Shown here one piece after another: positions 49,261-60,564 of a DNA stretch of 64,000 nt. This stretch comes from Lycocorax pyrrhopterus obiensis. Its lineage: Eukaryota > Chordata > Aves > Passeriformes > Paradisaeidae. The translations under genes were made by a program, and so were the position numbers. The notes beneath the pieces were generated by a model. That model was not told the DNA's origin. It saw only the letters and a list, made by a program, of their open reading frames with translations, and made no database searches. The stretch covers positions 3,791,699-3,855,698 of the forward strand of contig JACSVZ010000007.1 of NCBI GenBank assembly GCA_014706295.1, written 5' to 3'. The first letter of the stretch is position 1. Every line of letters starts with the position of its first letter.

Positions 49261-52200
49261 GGACAGTGTCTCATCACAAGAAATAGATGTCTTTTCTTGC
49301 TGATGACATGAAGTCAAACACTAGTGAACAAATCTATTTCCTTACTACTTGAACGGAGATGGATAGGCTGAAAGTGATGAAGGGTGACTGCAGATTGTTC
49401 AGTGCCTCAGAACAGAAATACTGAAGTCCCCTTAGTTTCCAAATGCATTTGCCACTATAGATAAAGAACACAGATGAGGAGTTCATTCATCTGCTTATAG
49501 GAAAATCAAATTTACAAGTTCCTTCCTGTTAAATTAATCATAGCTTTCCCTAAACTTATCAGGGACTTTCCCTTCCTGCACACCTTGTACCCCAGGCTGC
49601 ATTCATTGCAGAGAACTTGTCACTGGTAAAACACTCCAGGTTTTGTATCTCACTTCTCTGATGGGATCCACTGAAACTTCTTTTTACAATCAAATATTTT
49701 CCAGATCACAGTGTTTAGTTTTATTTAGCCAAGTAGAGGCTTGATGAGGTCTTTATTTCTTCAAAATATTTATTTCCTTTTTCTAGAAAAGCACTAGTTT
49801 TGGTAGATTTGTTAATATTAATGTAGCTTTGGAGCATCTCGTGCCATGGTCTCAGTTTGGCCTATTAACTGTCTATATTCTCACTGGTTTTTTTCCACCT
49901 GATATTGGTGCTTAAAGGCCACTTTCACCATTTTTCACTCATGTATGACAGATCATTTTAAGCTCTAGAACTTTCATCCTGAATGCAAGTTTTATTTTTT
50001 AAAAAAACCATGTCACTTAAAAAGTAATTTAAACCAGAAAAAAAAATTAAAAGGTGCGACTTCTTTCTTTGATGGGAAAAAGAATAAAATTACACCTGGA
50101 ATTCAATTTAGTTGCAAATTCCTTCAGCGAAAAATCTGCACTTTTGAGGTTTAAAAATTCTATTATGAATTCTGGAAAAAAATAATGGAAACGTTCAAAT
50201 TTTTTTGCCCTATTTTTCAGACAGAATATTAAAATCCTGTGTCTAATGAATACCATAAATATGTTACACATCCACTTCTAATTTGAATATTTTCTGAGTT
50301 TAAATCAACAGCATCTGAGAAAGAACAGAATCTCAAAGTCTCCAGAAGCTTGTACCGAGCAGAAAATAGCAGTTCTGGAAAAATATCTCATCTTTTTGAA
50401 AAAAATGTTCTGGCAAAGGAGGCCACTCACTGCCACTTGGGAAGATAAGATGAAAACACATGAGAAACCATTAAAACGGTGGATTTGATTCTGTTTTCCT
50501 TGGTATACTGACCCTGGTTAGCTTTCCCTGAACTTGTCATGTATTAGAATACATAGTGCAACAGTTATTTCCCCATAGTGTTTGCTCATCATGTGAATCA
50601 GTGAATAAAAATACTGTATGAATAAGTGAATAAAAATGCTTCATTTTTCCTCATTGAACACCATTTCATACTGATATCCCACAAAGTCATGCACTTTTTA
50701 CAGGTTCTACAAGAGTGAGGGTGTGAAATGTCTTGAAATGCTGTCCTGGCTAGCAGATAAGCTGCTGGCTTATCTTAGGCACTTGGGACCACAGGCTCCA
50801 GCTAATGTCATTTCTCTTGCGTTTCCACGGATATGAAATCATTTAAATCAGGCTGGTAACAAATGAGATAAAAGAGGCAAAATCCTTTTCAATTTTAAGT
50901 CACGCAAAGTACTTAGGCATTGACTCAATAGTAACCACAGATTCCCTTTTTATGTTTCTGATTGTAAAGAGCATGAAAAAAGAAAAAGCATGGCAAAAAG
51001 AAAAAAGCTGCTTATACTCTGTGCAAGCCGGAATTATTAGGACACTAGCATTTGTTTAGTAATTGCAGTGAAACAAAGCACCCAAAAGCAGTGTGATAAA
51101 TTGTGATACGCTGTCTGTGGATCAGAATGGAGCTGACATGGTTCAAACCTGACTATAAATAGTGTGGGCTGATCACAGTGGACTGACATGATGGAGCAGC
51201 ATTTAAGAGGCTCCTCAACACCTCCATCACATTCAGATTGGAGAGAGGGGGAGTTATTTCTTATCAGACTGATTCAGGTACCCTGAACCTCTCGGTACAC
51301 ATATAACCAAACTTTTCCTAGGGAAAACTAGTCTGCAAACCTTTGCTTTCCAGGCTGCAGGGCGCTCCAGGAAGCACAATGTTGTCCGTTCATCTGTCTG
51401 TCACATATGATAGTAGAATATGAGTGATCTCAGCACCGCAGGCCAAGTAAGGCCTCATCCATGGAAATCCTATTTTTGTTCCTGTTCAAACTACCACTAG
51501 CCTGCTTCCCAACTCATCTGCCTATTCCAGATTTGGCACAATGTGCAATATCAGCTTACACTTGGGGTAAAGTTGGAATGGCACCAAATCACCATCAGTT
51601 TAGAGGATATCCTTTCAGATGCAGGACTGACTTTCAGTTGACTAAAGATACTGCAGAGTTCATGAGCTGAGGCTGAACTGCAGCAGAGACTGAACTGTAG
51701 CATGACTGTGATATCCCCCTATGACATTTTGGAGTCCATATTTGGGTCCAAGAGAGTGGCTAACTCTACCTAGTGTCTGATGTCCCGCAACTCCTGCTAG
51801 GCAGTGGCTTTCCTCTCTGGTTTTAACAAGTCTGCTAGTGAAAGAATTGTGACTAAGGTCTCTGAGGTTATTCTTCAGACACCTGACTTTCAAACAGTAC
51901 AAAGTGAAAACAGCACGAGTTTGAGCCTTTTGCAGCCTGGTGTGCTGTGTACGTATTTCATTACTGCACAAGAAGGCAGATGTCACACTAGGCAGAGCAA
52001 TAGTCCACCGAGCACTGTATGCCAGATATGCAAAACCACATCCCAGTCTTCAGCCCAATCTTCCTAATTCTCATGTTCAATCATGCAATTTTACACATTT
52101 GAGAAGAACAGGCTCTTGGAGGAGAGAAATGAAGGAGGCACAGCTACAGCATAGACAATTTTGTCAGGGTCATCAAGTTGCAGTTTAACTTATGGCACAA

Positions 52201-52275
52201 AAGTTACTGATAATGTTTATAATTATTCCTTTTATTTGAGCAATCTTTCCAGTCTCTTCTCTTTTTTCTTCTTCT

Positions 52276-52296
52276 TATATACATATATATATACAT
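52276..52296. repeat. AT/TA microsatellite
   Basis: An alternating tract tatatacatatatatatacat directly follows a pyrimidine-rich run (about 52242-52275). It is probably length-variable. Confidence 0.9.
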
Positions 52297-53103
52297 CACA
52301 CAAAATGTAAATGATGGGAAAATAAGAAGTAGGTAAACATTAGTTAAGAATTATATCTAAAAATGAAATTAGGACTGCATTATTTTTGTCTAAATATAAA
52401 AATGCTATACTTTTGGCTATTGAGAGTTTTTGCCAGAGCACAGATAGTGTGAACTGTAGGTTAGGGGCCCTCAGTAAACAAGAAAAATTATGTAAGTGAT
52501 GATTTTGTCCCTTTCCCTTGAAAGCAAAGGATGAAACTCACTACTATAAAAAAAAAGAAAAAAGCTCAAATCTTGTTTGGAAAATGAAAAATGAGAGTGA
52601 AAATTATATGCCAGAACAGAAAGAATTAACAGTTCTAAGGTCTCACATTGTAAATTTTTCTTTTGTACATAGTCTAGTAAATCACAGTGGGAGCCTTCTA
52701 ATGAGAGAGAGATGTCAGATCAAATCTACTGTGTTTCCAGAACTTTGTATCACTTTCCTAGAAAGGCCACTTTTGTTTTTCCAGGATGAAAAGATATGCT
52801 CTAGTTGCTTTTTCCTAAATGCATCTATTTAATTCATGCCAAGAAGCAGCTGTTGGCTTACAAAAATGCTGGCTGATGCTGTGTGCCACTATACTGCCGT
52901 TCGAGTTCAAGTTCTGTTTTCACTGCTATGCCTAAGAGTGCCAGAGGAAGGCAGAAGATGAACATATTTTCTATATCAAATTTTAGTAAAAGCATTCATG
53001 ACTATTCCACAAACAAGTTCTGAATAATCCATAGATTGTATGGAGTTTTTTAAAACTAAGAACTGTATACAAATAAGAGATTTCAGACTTGAAAAGAAGA
53101 GAA

Positions 53104-53503
53104 TGCTGCAAAATGATCAAGACTAAGAGAGAAGTATGGATGCTGAAAAAGCTTCAGCAGAGAATTTCGTCAGCTCTCTGCAGCATTTTTGTGAGAGTTC
53201 TGTCTTTCCCATGCAAGTAACTCAAAACAATGTTACAGTTTTGTAAACTTCTTGCAGCTGCAGGTTGTTTGGCAGAATTGTTGTGGCTCTAACTAGAAAA
53301 ACATTCAGAGATGGGTGTCTTAGAACTTGACCAATCCCCTCAAGGGGTGGATGGCCAAAAAACCAATTACCTTATGCCATTTAACACACTTTTGAGAACT
53401 AACATATAAAAGCCTTTGGAAAGATTATTAAATCGCTTCCATTTATCCCTGAGCCTGGACTCTTGTGTCGTTTCTCTACTCATCCGCGGTGAGAACAGCG
53501 ACA
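53104..53503 (+). mobile_element. Solo LTR, 400 bp with 5-bp TSD (left arm of inverted pair)
   Basis: It begins tgctgcaaaatgatcaag and ends gagaacagcgaca. The flanks carry the exact 5-mer gagaa at 53099-53103 and 53504-53508. A TATA box (catataaaag, 53403-53412) is followed by a polyadenylation signal attaaa (53427-53432) and a U5 of about 70 bp containing 'ccctgagcctggactcttgtgtcgtttctctactcatccg'. Compact size and layout fit a class II or III ERV. It is related to the minus-strand LTR at 60145-60553, at roughly 90% identity by eye over the last 360 bp or so. No internal region is present. Confidence 0.9.
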
Positions 53504-53508
53504 GAGAA

Positions 53509-54695
53509 GAATTAATTACAATGGGAAAACAAAATCACTTTGCCCATGTAATGCCTCTTATACTTCAGATATGCATCTGCACAGAGAAGACATCGCTTTG
53601 CCCTGTGTACAATGGTATGTCAGCTTACAAATGACAGGATGTTGCATGGATTGAGGCCTTATTATGGGGAAAAACAAGTGGTCCCTGTGTTGACTGTACT
53701 TTAATTTTATATTATTGCCTGCACGTGAGAAGTAAAAAGGCTTTTACAGCTGTGGAATTGATTCATATTTGACAATAACACACTTTTCTTCTTCTGATAC
53801 AGAATTTCTATGGCAAGTCACTTTATTTCTCTGTGAAGAGCTTCCAGTGAGTTAACAGAGTTCATAACTTTACAAAACTATATAGGAACCTGTTGCTACA
53901 GCAGTACAATCAAAGAACACAGATGAGGTTTTAATTGCAAAGAAAAAAAAATCCAAAGCAACCATCAAAAAATAATTTTAAAATAATTTTTTAAAGGATA
54001 TAAAAATTCCCACACTTGAATTGTGCATGCAGTTAACACAGGATGGTTAGATGGGGTTATATTGGATGATGTTAATGTGGATGATCTCAAAGGAATTACC
54101 TGTTTCAGACAGCAGTTGACATTCAGTAGTGAACACTCCTGTCTCTGTTAGTCCCGCTTGCAGGAGCACACTGAGAGCTGTCAGAGAGGCAAACTGCCTG
54201 AAATAATTTCCAAAAGTATTCCTGATCAAAATTTGGAGGAGGCAAGAAGAAGGGAAGTATTGACAGTGGTTTTTATAATGTGTCTTTCATCCGTGTTTTT
54301 GGGTGACAGCTTTCAAACGTGACTTCATCCCAGCTCTTTGTGGCTGTTACAGAAAAACTCTTCCTCACTCTACAGTATCCTGAATAACTACCTTTAAACA
54401 GCATTTTTTACTACTCCAAGTGACACATTTCCACTTTTTCAGGATCAAATTTATAAAATATCAGCATGTAAAAGATGGAGGGAACATGAAGTCTTTTACC
54501 TGAAGTTTTTAAAATAGAATCAGCTGCGACATAATAAGCTAAATACAGTGGACTGCAGTGGTTCTCTGTTGTGTTTCTGGATACATACATGCAAAATCCT
54601 TAGAAGGGAACAAGGTATTCTTTCACTGCTGATAGCCGTGCTCGCTACAAATGCTTTCTCTATATTATGGCACCGTATATTATGTGAGGCATAAT
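53509..54695. other. Unique noncoding DNA between LTR and CR1
   Basis: AT-rich, with A-rich tracts near 53940-54000. No retroviral internal sequence follows the LTR, which confirms that it is solo. No ORF with a recognisable motif was seen. Confidence 0.55.
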
Positions 54696-54803
54696 GCTGG
54701 ATGAGCAGCGAGGTCGATTGAAAATTGGATGAAGAGTCAGGCCCAGAGGCAATGTTAGAGACCAGTAACCACTGGTGTACCTTAGGGGTCCAGTCCTATT
54801 TAA
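54696..54803 (+). mobile_element. CR1 LINE, 5' part of a copy split by a nested insertion
   Basis: The segment from 'gctggatgagcagcgaggtcgattg' to 'ccagtcctattta' corresponds to the CR1 ORF2 region just upstream of the FADDT box. Key phrases are 'gagaccagtaaccactggtgtacc' and 'aggggtccagtcctatttaa'. The reading frame breaks off at 54804, where a CR1 on the opposite strand begins. It resumes at 55068 with 'ggatgatggggcagagtgcac', the sequence that normally follows after about 20 bp in CR1. Confidence 0.88.
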
Positions 54804-55067
54804 AATAGAATCACAGAATCCCAGTTTATGTTGGGAAGCACCCTTGAGATCACTGAGTCCAACTGTTAACCCAGCACTGCCAAGTCCACTGCTAAACCAT
54901 GTCCCCAAGTGCCACATCAGGGCTTTTAAATTATCTGCAGGCATCATGACTGCACCAGTTCCCTGGGCAGCCTGTTTCAATCCATGACAATCCTTTCAAT
55001 GAACGACTTTTTCCTGATATCTTGTCTCAACTCCTCTGGGTCAACTTGAGGCCATTTCTTATAGTTT
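54804..55067 (-). mobile_element. CR1 LINE 3' UTR fragment nested in another CR1
   Basis: On the minus strand this is a CR1 3' end. It finishes with the octamer-type tail (complement of 'atagaatcacagaatcccag', 54805-54824), preceded by 'ggactcagtgatctcaagggtgcttcc'. Further upstream are 'ggcacttggggacatggtttagcagtgg' and 'ggaaaaagtcgttcattgaaagg'. The 'cacttggggacatggtttagcagtgg' phrase marks a different CR1 subfamily from the host element. It is 5'-truncated, about 264 bp long, and purely noncoding. Clear target-site duplications are absent. Confidence 0.9.
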
Positions 55068-55623
55068 GGATGATGGGGCAGAGTGCACACTCAGCACGTT
55101 TGCTGCTGACACAACCCTGGCAGGGTGGCTGATATGCCAGAAGGTGATGCTGCCATCTGGTAGGGCCTCGATCAGCTGGAGAAATGGCCTGATAGGAACA
55201 TCACCAAGGTCAGCAAAGAGAAGTGTGAAGTCCTGCACCTGGACAGCCATAATGCCGGGCACAAACACATGCTCGGTTGTGACCAGCTGGGACGCAGCGT
55301 GGTGGAAAAGGACTTGGGGCTCCTGCTGGACACCAAGTTGAACATGAGCCATCAATGTGCCTTTGCAGCACAGCAGGCTAATAGTGTCCTGGGCTGCATC
55401 AGGAAGATTGCTGCCAGCAGGAGCAACCATGGCAACAAAGATAAGGGGGTCCCTCTGCTCTCCTCAGCACTGGTGCGGCCAGTGGACTGCTGTGTCCAGC
55501 TCTGGTCTCCCCAGTACAAGAGAGATACGAAGCTACAGAGAAAACCCAGCCAAGGGCCACAGTGCTGATTAAGGGCCTGGAGCCTCTCTCCTGAAGAGAG
55601 ACTGAGAGCTGGAACTATTCAGC
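55068..55623 (+). mobile_element. CR1 LINE, 3' part of the split copy
   Basis: This continues the plus-strand CR1 through the end of ORF2 and into the start of the 3' UTR. It ends at 'gagagctggaactattcagc'. The rest of the 3' UTR and the octamer tail are missing. Coding debris includes GAECTLSTFAADTTLAG, where the RT box FADDT reads FAADT, so a catalytic aspartate is lost. Later phrases such as 'ggaaaaggacttggggctcctgctggac' and 'gtgtccagctctggtctccccagtac' are standard CR1. The copy is dead. Confidence 0.92.
55083..55141 (+). pseudogene. CR1 reverse-transcriptase catalytic-box remnant
   Basis: Within the split CR1, the frame starting at 55066 reads DDGAECTLSTFAADTTLAG. In the family the box is FADDTKL; here the first catalytic Asp is Ala and the Lys is Thr. 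The frame runs to about 55341 and then closes. It has no plausible function. Confidence 0.88.
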
Positions 55624-57179
55624 TATATTAAAATTACAGAAAACTACATTTTTCAATGACAGATTACATGTCCTTTTCTTTTGCACCAACTGAGCTACAA
55701 AGGCAGCATTCTCTTGTCTCTCTCTTTGCAGTTTCTAGAACATCCTCTGCACCTAAACCCAATGGACAAATCTCACAGGACTGTATTTCTGGCTAAGAAC
55801 TAGCAGAATGCTGCTAAAGCTCTACTCATTGTCATTGAGCTTTTCTGTTTTTTTCTTAGCTGATGAATTATATGAACAGAGATAATATTTTTATTATCAC
55901 TAATAATTTTGAAACGTAGGAACTACAGTTTCTGTTACAACATGATTTAACAAATCCTGGAGACGGATCCCTGGATCCGACTTGCAGTTATAAAAACTTA
56001 GACTACCTGGTGCTTCTACCAAGGACCTCACAGTGGATGCTTCTAACAAGGACCATTACAAAACCCTTAAAGGACTCTACAGGTGAGTACAGCCTCATGG
56101 CACTGAACTGCTTAAATACTATTTGACCTACCTCAAAGTCCTGTACATGTTTTCAAGGTAAGGCTTTAAATATAACCTAGGTGAAACAAAACTAAAAAAA
56201 CCCCTTGAGGCTACAGTATTACACCAAAAGCTCGTGGTCTGTCACAAGCCTACCTGGTTCTGTTGTCCTGGGATGTTGTCCTTGGGAACCACTGTATCAT
56301 CTGTAAGGATTTTAAAACTATATGTCATTCACCCTAATTTCCACCCCCATGTTGTCATTTTCATGATTAATACATTTCTCTTCTCTTTGAAGATGCTTCA
56401 TTTTTTTCTAGTTAGATTAGTCATTCCTGTTGGAGTGACTAAAACCAATGACTAAGAGCATAGATTATTCTAAAAATAAGAAAATACAACAGTAATTACC
56501 AGGGAAGAAATGAATGTTTACAGATTTTTCGCTCTTTTTACATGCTTAACACTTTCCCAGCTTCAACAAATCTAAATGTACTCAGGCCAGTTCTAGAATA
56601 TTTACTTCCAAGAAAAAGTGGATGAACAAGTGTGGGAATAATCATTGTAAAAACTATCAATTTTCTCTTAAAGGAAAATGGAACTACAGTAATCAGAAGA
56701 TATAGAAAACTATAATTTTGCAGTAAGTACTTTTATTTTCTTTGACTTTTGCTTTATGTAATGTACAATAATGTTCAACAGAATGTATCACACATTTCCT
56801 TGAAATAAATCAATTTCTGTATTTATATTGAAAAGGCTAATATCCTCGAGTTCTTTCAAGGCCTACAGATATATCCCACAGACTTGATGCCCTGCCTAAT
56901 AAGAAGGTTTACCACAACAGTGCAAAGGATTGCAACAATAGTGCAGTTTAGGCTGCTCTTGTTGGACTAGTGCAGAGGTGTTGTGAATGAGTGGTTTAGG
57001 CAGCCTGAAGAACCACCATCAAAGGTACTGGCAAATGTAGGTGGGAAATGAATTTGTGAAAGCTCAAACTAACAGAGTTCAATGGCATCGTTTACTCTAC
57101 TACTTACTGTACAGATAAAGCCTACAAACGAAAATTGATTACAGAATCAATGTAAAATAACTCGCATGGAGACCAGGGA
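55624..57179. other. Unique noncoding DNA with a possible promoter/exon
   Basis: AT-rich, repeat-poor sequence. It contains a short direct repeat and a TATA-like plus splice-donor-like combination at 55988-56096 (entered separately). Otherwise no ORF or element is recognised. Confidence 0.5.
55988..56096 (+). promoter_or_regulatory. Speculative TATA box and first-exon-like segment
   Basis: A TATA-like string (ttataaaaac, 55988-55997) is followed 95 bp later by a near-consensus splice donor (cag/gtgagt, junction after 56092). Between them is a 17-bp imperfect direct repeat (tgcttct(a)ccaaggacc type) at 56011-56027 and 56038-56054. The combination could be a noncoding RNA promoter and exon or a remnant of an unknown LTR. 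Chance is a serious alternative, and no coding frame is evident. Confidence 0.15.
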
Positions 57180-57187
57180 CACAAAAA

Positions 57188-57520
57188 TGTCGCTAGCGAG
57201 CAGAGACCAAGGGAGAAAGCGACATGGACGGTTTAGGACGCGAAGAAACTGACATTTTATTAATTTACAAATTTACTTATATACCTTAGCACGCTGGACT
57301 GCCATAAGGTTATTGGTTCTCTGACCAACAACCCCCCAGAGGGATTGGCTGAACCCAACAACACTTACTTCAGATATTTTCTCATTGGTACCGTAACAAT
57401 ACCATAGTTTACAAAATCTCCCAACTGTTTTCCCGTAGCGACCGTGAGAAAGCAAGGCTTTCACACAGACACTGTCAGAAACCGAGAAATCTCTCTGCAG
57501 CCAGACTTTCAGCATTCACA
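57188..57520 (-). mobile_element. Solo LTR on minus strand, about 333 bp, ERVK-like
   Basis: Read on the minus strand, it starts tgtgaatgctgaaagtctgg and has TATA box tatataa (57277-57283) and polyadenylation signal aataaa (57256-57261). It ends 'ctctgctcgctagcgaca'. The flanks share cacaaaaa (57180-57187) and cacaaaaa (57519-57526), which overlaps the terminus. A 6-bp duplication caaaaa with TG...CA ends is the simplest reading, though the A-run makes it less certain. The size fits a compact class II LTR. A minus-strand ORF (57273-57515) inside has no known domain. No internal region is present. Confidence 0.82.
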
Positions 57521-57528
57521 CAAAAAAA

Positions 57529-60139
57529 ATGTGCAAAGCATAAGAGAGACCCTTTCATTGAGTCACAACGTTCAGACTGGGCCCCCTTGCCAAACTTGCC
57601 TCAGACTTCATCAATAGCTTATGTCTAAAGGATTCAGCAGCACTTAATCATTGACTAATTTAACACTTACAGGCGAGCTCTGGGCAGTACGCCACTCAGA
57701 GGGGCACAGGAGCCCCAGGGGTGCTCAAAGGGCCTCACTTCAGACCACTGCTTATGGGGCTGCAAGATGCCTGGCTTTAGTCATCTGTCAGTCTCCAGGT
57801 TCATTAAGGCAAATAATGTCCCAGGGGCATTTGGGATGACCAAGCTCCTCATGTGCTGCTCCTTGCTTAGAATGGAAACTCCTGATATGGACAGCGCTGT
57901 CCCTGCCTCAGCCATGCAGGAGTTTCAGGAAAGGTCAAGGGACACTGCATTACCAAACTCATAAATCAAGGCCAAGGCCTAATGAGGATCCCTGGATTCC
58001 TGAGATTGTAGCATGGCCAAGGAGCAAGACGGGGAGGGGAAGAGGGAAGGGCAATGCACCACCAGTGGTTAGTGTGTGTTCTTGTAGTTCAGTGTAAGAT
58101 TACTTTTCTACTTAACATTAAGTCAATCAGGATTGGATTCAAGCTAAGTGACAAGATTACACGAAGATTTGCTGTAGTCAGAGTTAAGCCTGTAACACTA
58201 GAGAGTTCATTAATACATCCTGACTGAAGGAAAAAACTCAAAGTGGACAGTTGTTTGGATAGTGGAGGGATTTCACTGTCCTTCCATTACTATTTTCTAT
58301 TAATGCATTCATAGATATATACAGATATTTCTTGATGAATTTATTATTAATATGATTCTTAATTACTTAACCCAATTAATTGTATATGTTGTATAAAACA
58401 ATTAATTAATATACTTTTCCTCTTAATTATGTTTATTCCATCTAAGCAAAGCTAAATTAATATTATAATAGTGCTTCAGGCATCACTTAGATCACTTAGA
58501 GACTAAAGCCCTGCAGCATCATGTGCTGCATAAAAGCAGGAATGGTGCTGATCCCAGAGTAGATGGAGACAGCAAGATGAAAATGAACAGCAAAACTAAA
58601 TAGTGAGAAAAATATGGCAATCTAAAAGGCAATATACCAAACACTTCTGTACCAACTGCTTGCAATTTCGTATATCAGTCACACGAAAAATACAGACAAG
58701 AAAAATTAACTAGTTTGACTGAATAGTACCCTGAATTTGTTCCCAGCTAGGGGAATTGAGGTCAAGAGAACTGCTGAGAAGCAAAGAAATCTGTCAGTAC
58801 AGTAAATGTGGTAGAATAACTACATTACACAATTTTTTTTTAGTAATAAGTTCCAACTTCATCCAATGCAAATGTCGAGGCAGAAATTATAGGAGAGGAA
58901 ACTATTACTGTTAAATGGCCATCTGAAGTACCTAAAACATAGTATTATCATGTTCTGTTATTTCTCCCCTGAGTGAAGGACTAAGAGGTTATACATTCAT
59001 CTTTACTCATAACATAAAAATCTATAACATAATAAAAGATTTTGAAATTCAACATCTAAGTATGGATGAAAAATCCATAGTAGTATATTAGAAAAGATGT
59101 AGCAATAATATTGTCAATTTTCTTTTCACATAATAAAGCACTGGCTTTTTTTTCCCATTTTTTTGGGCAAGATGCAATTTCTGGATAAAAGTTGCTGTAC
59201 TATCTAACTGTATTAAGCTTCGTGAAAGGACACTTTTTGTTCTTGTACTATTTCTTTTTTATTTTTACAACTTCATTAAATTACCTTTTTTTATTGACAG
59301 CTAATATTTCCCCAATTGCAGGCCTCAGTAGGAGGGCAGTTACAGCCTTTCATATCTGCCATGAATTAAGTTTAATTAATGGAGGAAATAAATAGGACAG
59401 TGACTTCATATAAATGAAATAATCACTGTTATCTGTTTTTAAAAGCCCAAAATGAAGCATTGTATAATAGACCAGAAAATTACAATATCCCTGATTGAAT
59501 AATAAGTCCATTTCTGTTCCTTCTTTTTTCCTATTTGCAATGTATATGAGCTTTTAAAACCAAAGTGTCCTTCCAAGTCTGGACTCCTAATAGCTTGTTC
59601 ACACCAGAAACACTGAAATGATGCTGATAAGCCCAAGTAAATCAAATTAAATAAGTGGCAGTCAATCATCTATTTTGCATTTTTACTGCTGTATATCAGT
59701 AGGATCAATCACCCTTTTCTCCATTTTGAAAAAGCATATGCAACCAGTATTTCCTGCATCTCCAAAGCAAAGATTTCATTATCACTGTTTCTACATGCTC
59801 TGTATACTGCACCTGCACAGGAGAGACTGCCTAATCTTCCTCTGCCTTCTGGAATTCATAATTTGTATATCTTAGTTATCTTTCCCTACATGTTTAACTA
59901 GACATTTGAAATCAGTCTGATTGGCCGAGATACATAACTTCCTACAAAGGCACTAGAATTCATTCCCTACACTAATTAAGCTAGAGGTGGACACTTAGGG
60001 CTAAGTGCAAAAATTATCTTCTTGCTCTAACTCTCTCTACAGAGAACAGTACAAAAAGCGGAGACCAAGTCTGAGGAGTTTTACTCTTTGCACTAGTTGA
60101 AGTGTAGTTTAGAAAGAGAACTGAAACTGAGCAGAGGCA
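57529..60139. other. Unique noncoding DNA, nothing recognised
   Basis: The first 500 bp (about 57640-58050) is GC-richer and contains no motif I recognise; an old degraded repeat is possible. The remainder is AT-rich, with a TAAT-dense segment at 58290-58470. ORFs are all under 80 codons without known domains. An acceptor-like 'ctctctacag' near 60040 has no supporting frame. Confidence 0.5.
58290..58470. promoter_or_regulatory. TAAT-dense candidate regulatory element (speculative)
   Basis: In about 180 bp the homeodomain core TAAT/ATTA recurs many times (ttattattaatatg, cttaattacttaaccc, caattaattg, acaattaattaatata, cttaattatg). It is not a simple-sequence repeat. Such clusters can be enhancers or just very AT-rich neutral DNA. 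Confidence 0.17.
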
Positions 60140-60144
60140 TCACT

Positions 60145-60553
60145 TGTTGCTGTTTTCCCCACGGACGAGTAGAGAAATGACACAAAGTCCAGGCTCAGGG
60201 ATAATGGACGCGCCTTTAATGAATTCTCAGGAGGCTTTTATATGTTAGTTCACAAAGTGTATTAAGTGGCATAAAGTAATTGGTTTTTGCCATCCACCCC
60301 TTAAGGGGATTCGTCAAGTTCTAAGACACCCATCTCTGAATGTTTTTCTAGTCGGAACAATAACAATTCTGCCAAACAACCTGCAGCTGCAAGAGGTTTA
60401 CAAAACTGTAACATTGTTTTGAGTTACTTGCATGGGAAAGACAGAACTCTCACAAAAATGCTGCAGAGAGCTGAAGAAATTCTCTGCTGGAGCTTTTTCA
60501 GCATCCATAATCACTGATCAAATTTTTTGTTCATCATGGACGACAGTGCAGCG
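60145..60553 (-). mobile_element. Solo LTR on minus strand (right arm of inverted pair)
   Basis: This is the reverse-oriented relative of the LTR at 53104-53503. The complement ends 'ggggaaaacagcaaca' at 60145. It carries TATA (complement of 60236-60244) and a polyadenylation signal attaaa (complement of 60215-60220). Similarity to the other copy is about 90% by eye from 60145 to about 60512; beyond that the U3 start has diverged, with an insertion of about 15-20 bp. The 5' edge is placed at a degenerate cgctgca start. A tcact repeat occurs at 60140-60144 and 60560-60564, which could be the target duplication if the U3 terminus is slightly longer and non-canonical. The overlapping 102-codon plus ORF (60432-60740) is not a gene. 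Confidence 0.85.
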
Positions 60554-60564
60554 ATCAGTTCACT

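Larger units (their letters stand above)
46150..53098. other. Unique noncoding DNA with microsatellites
   Basis: About 7 kb of AT-rich sequence. Short ORFs overlap on opposite strands (47455-47763; 51660-52188) without known motifs. Simple repeats are an AAAC-type tract at 47724-47757 and an AT/TA microsatellite at 52276-52296. The part at 48780-49260 is a possible regulatory element. No LTR or CR1 ends were recognised. Confidence 0.55.

Noticed and set aside
50601..50640. Direct repeat of 'gtgaataaaaat' as a structured element
   Set aside because: Only two short A-rich copies are present, within what chance produces in AT-rich DNA.
54040..54095. Possible further CR1 tail ('ggatgatctcaaagg')
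   Set aside because: The 'cttccaacc' motif and octamer repeats that should follow are missing, so the match is probably coincidental.
54804..55067. Inversion of the split CR1's own 3' tail
   Set aside because: The minus-strand piece carries a 'cacttggggacatggtttagcagtgg'-type 3' UTR of another CR1 subfamily, and the plus-strand copy resumes directly after it, which fits nested insertion better.
53104..60553. A provirus bounded by the two related LTRs
   Set aside because: The LTRs are in opposite orientation, each has its own flanks, and the DNA between has CR1 and unique sequence rather than gag, pol or env.
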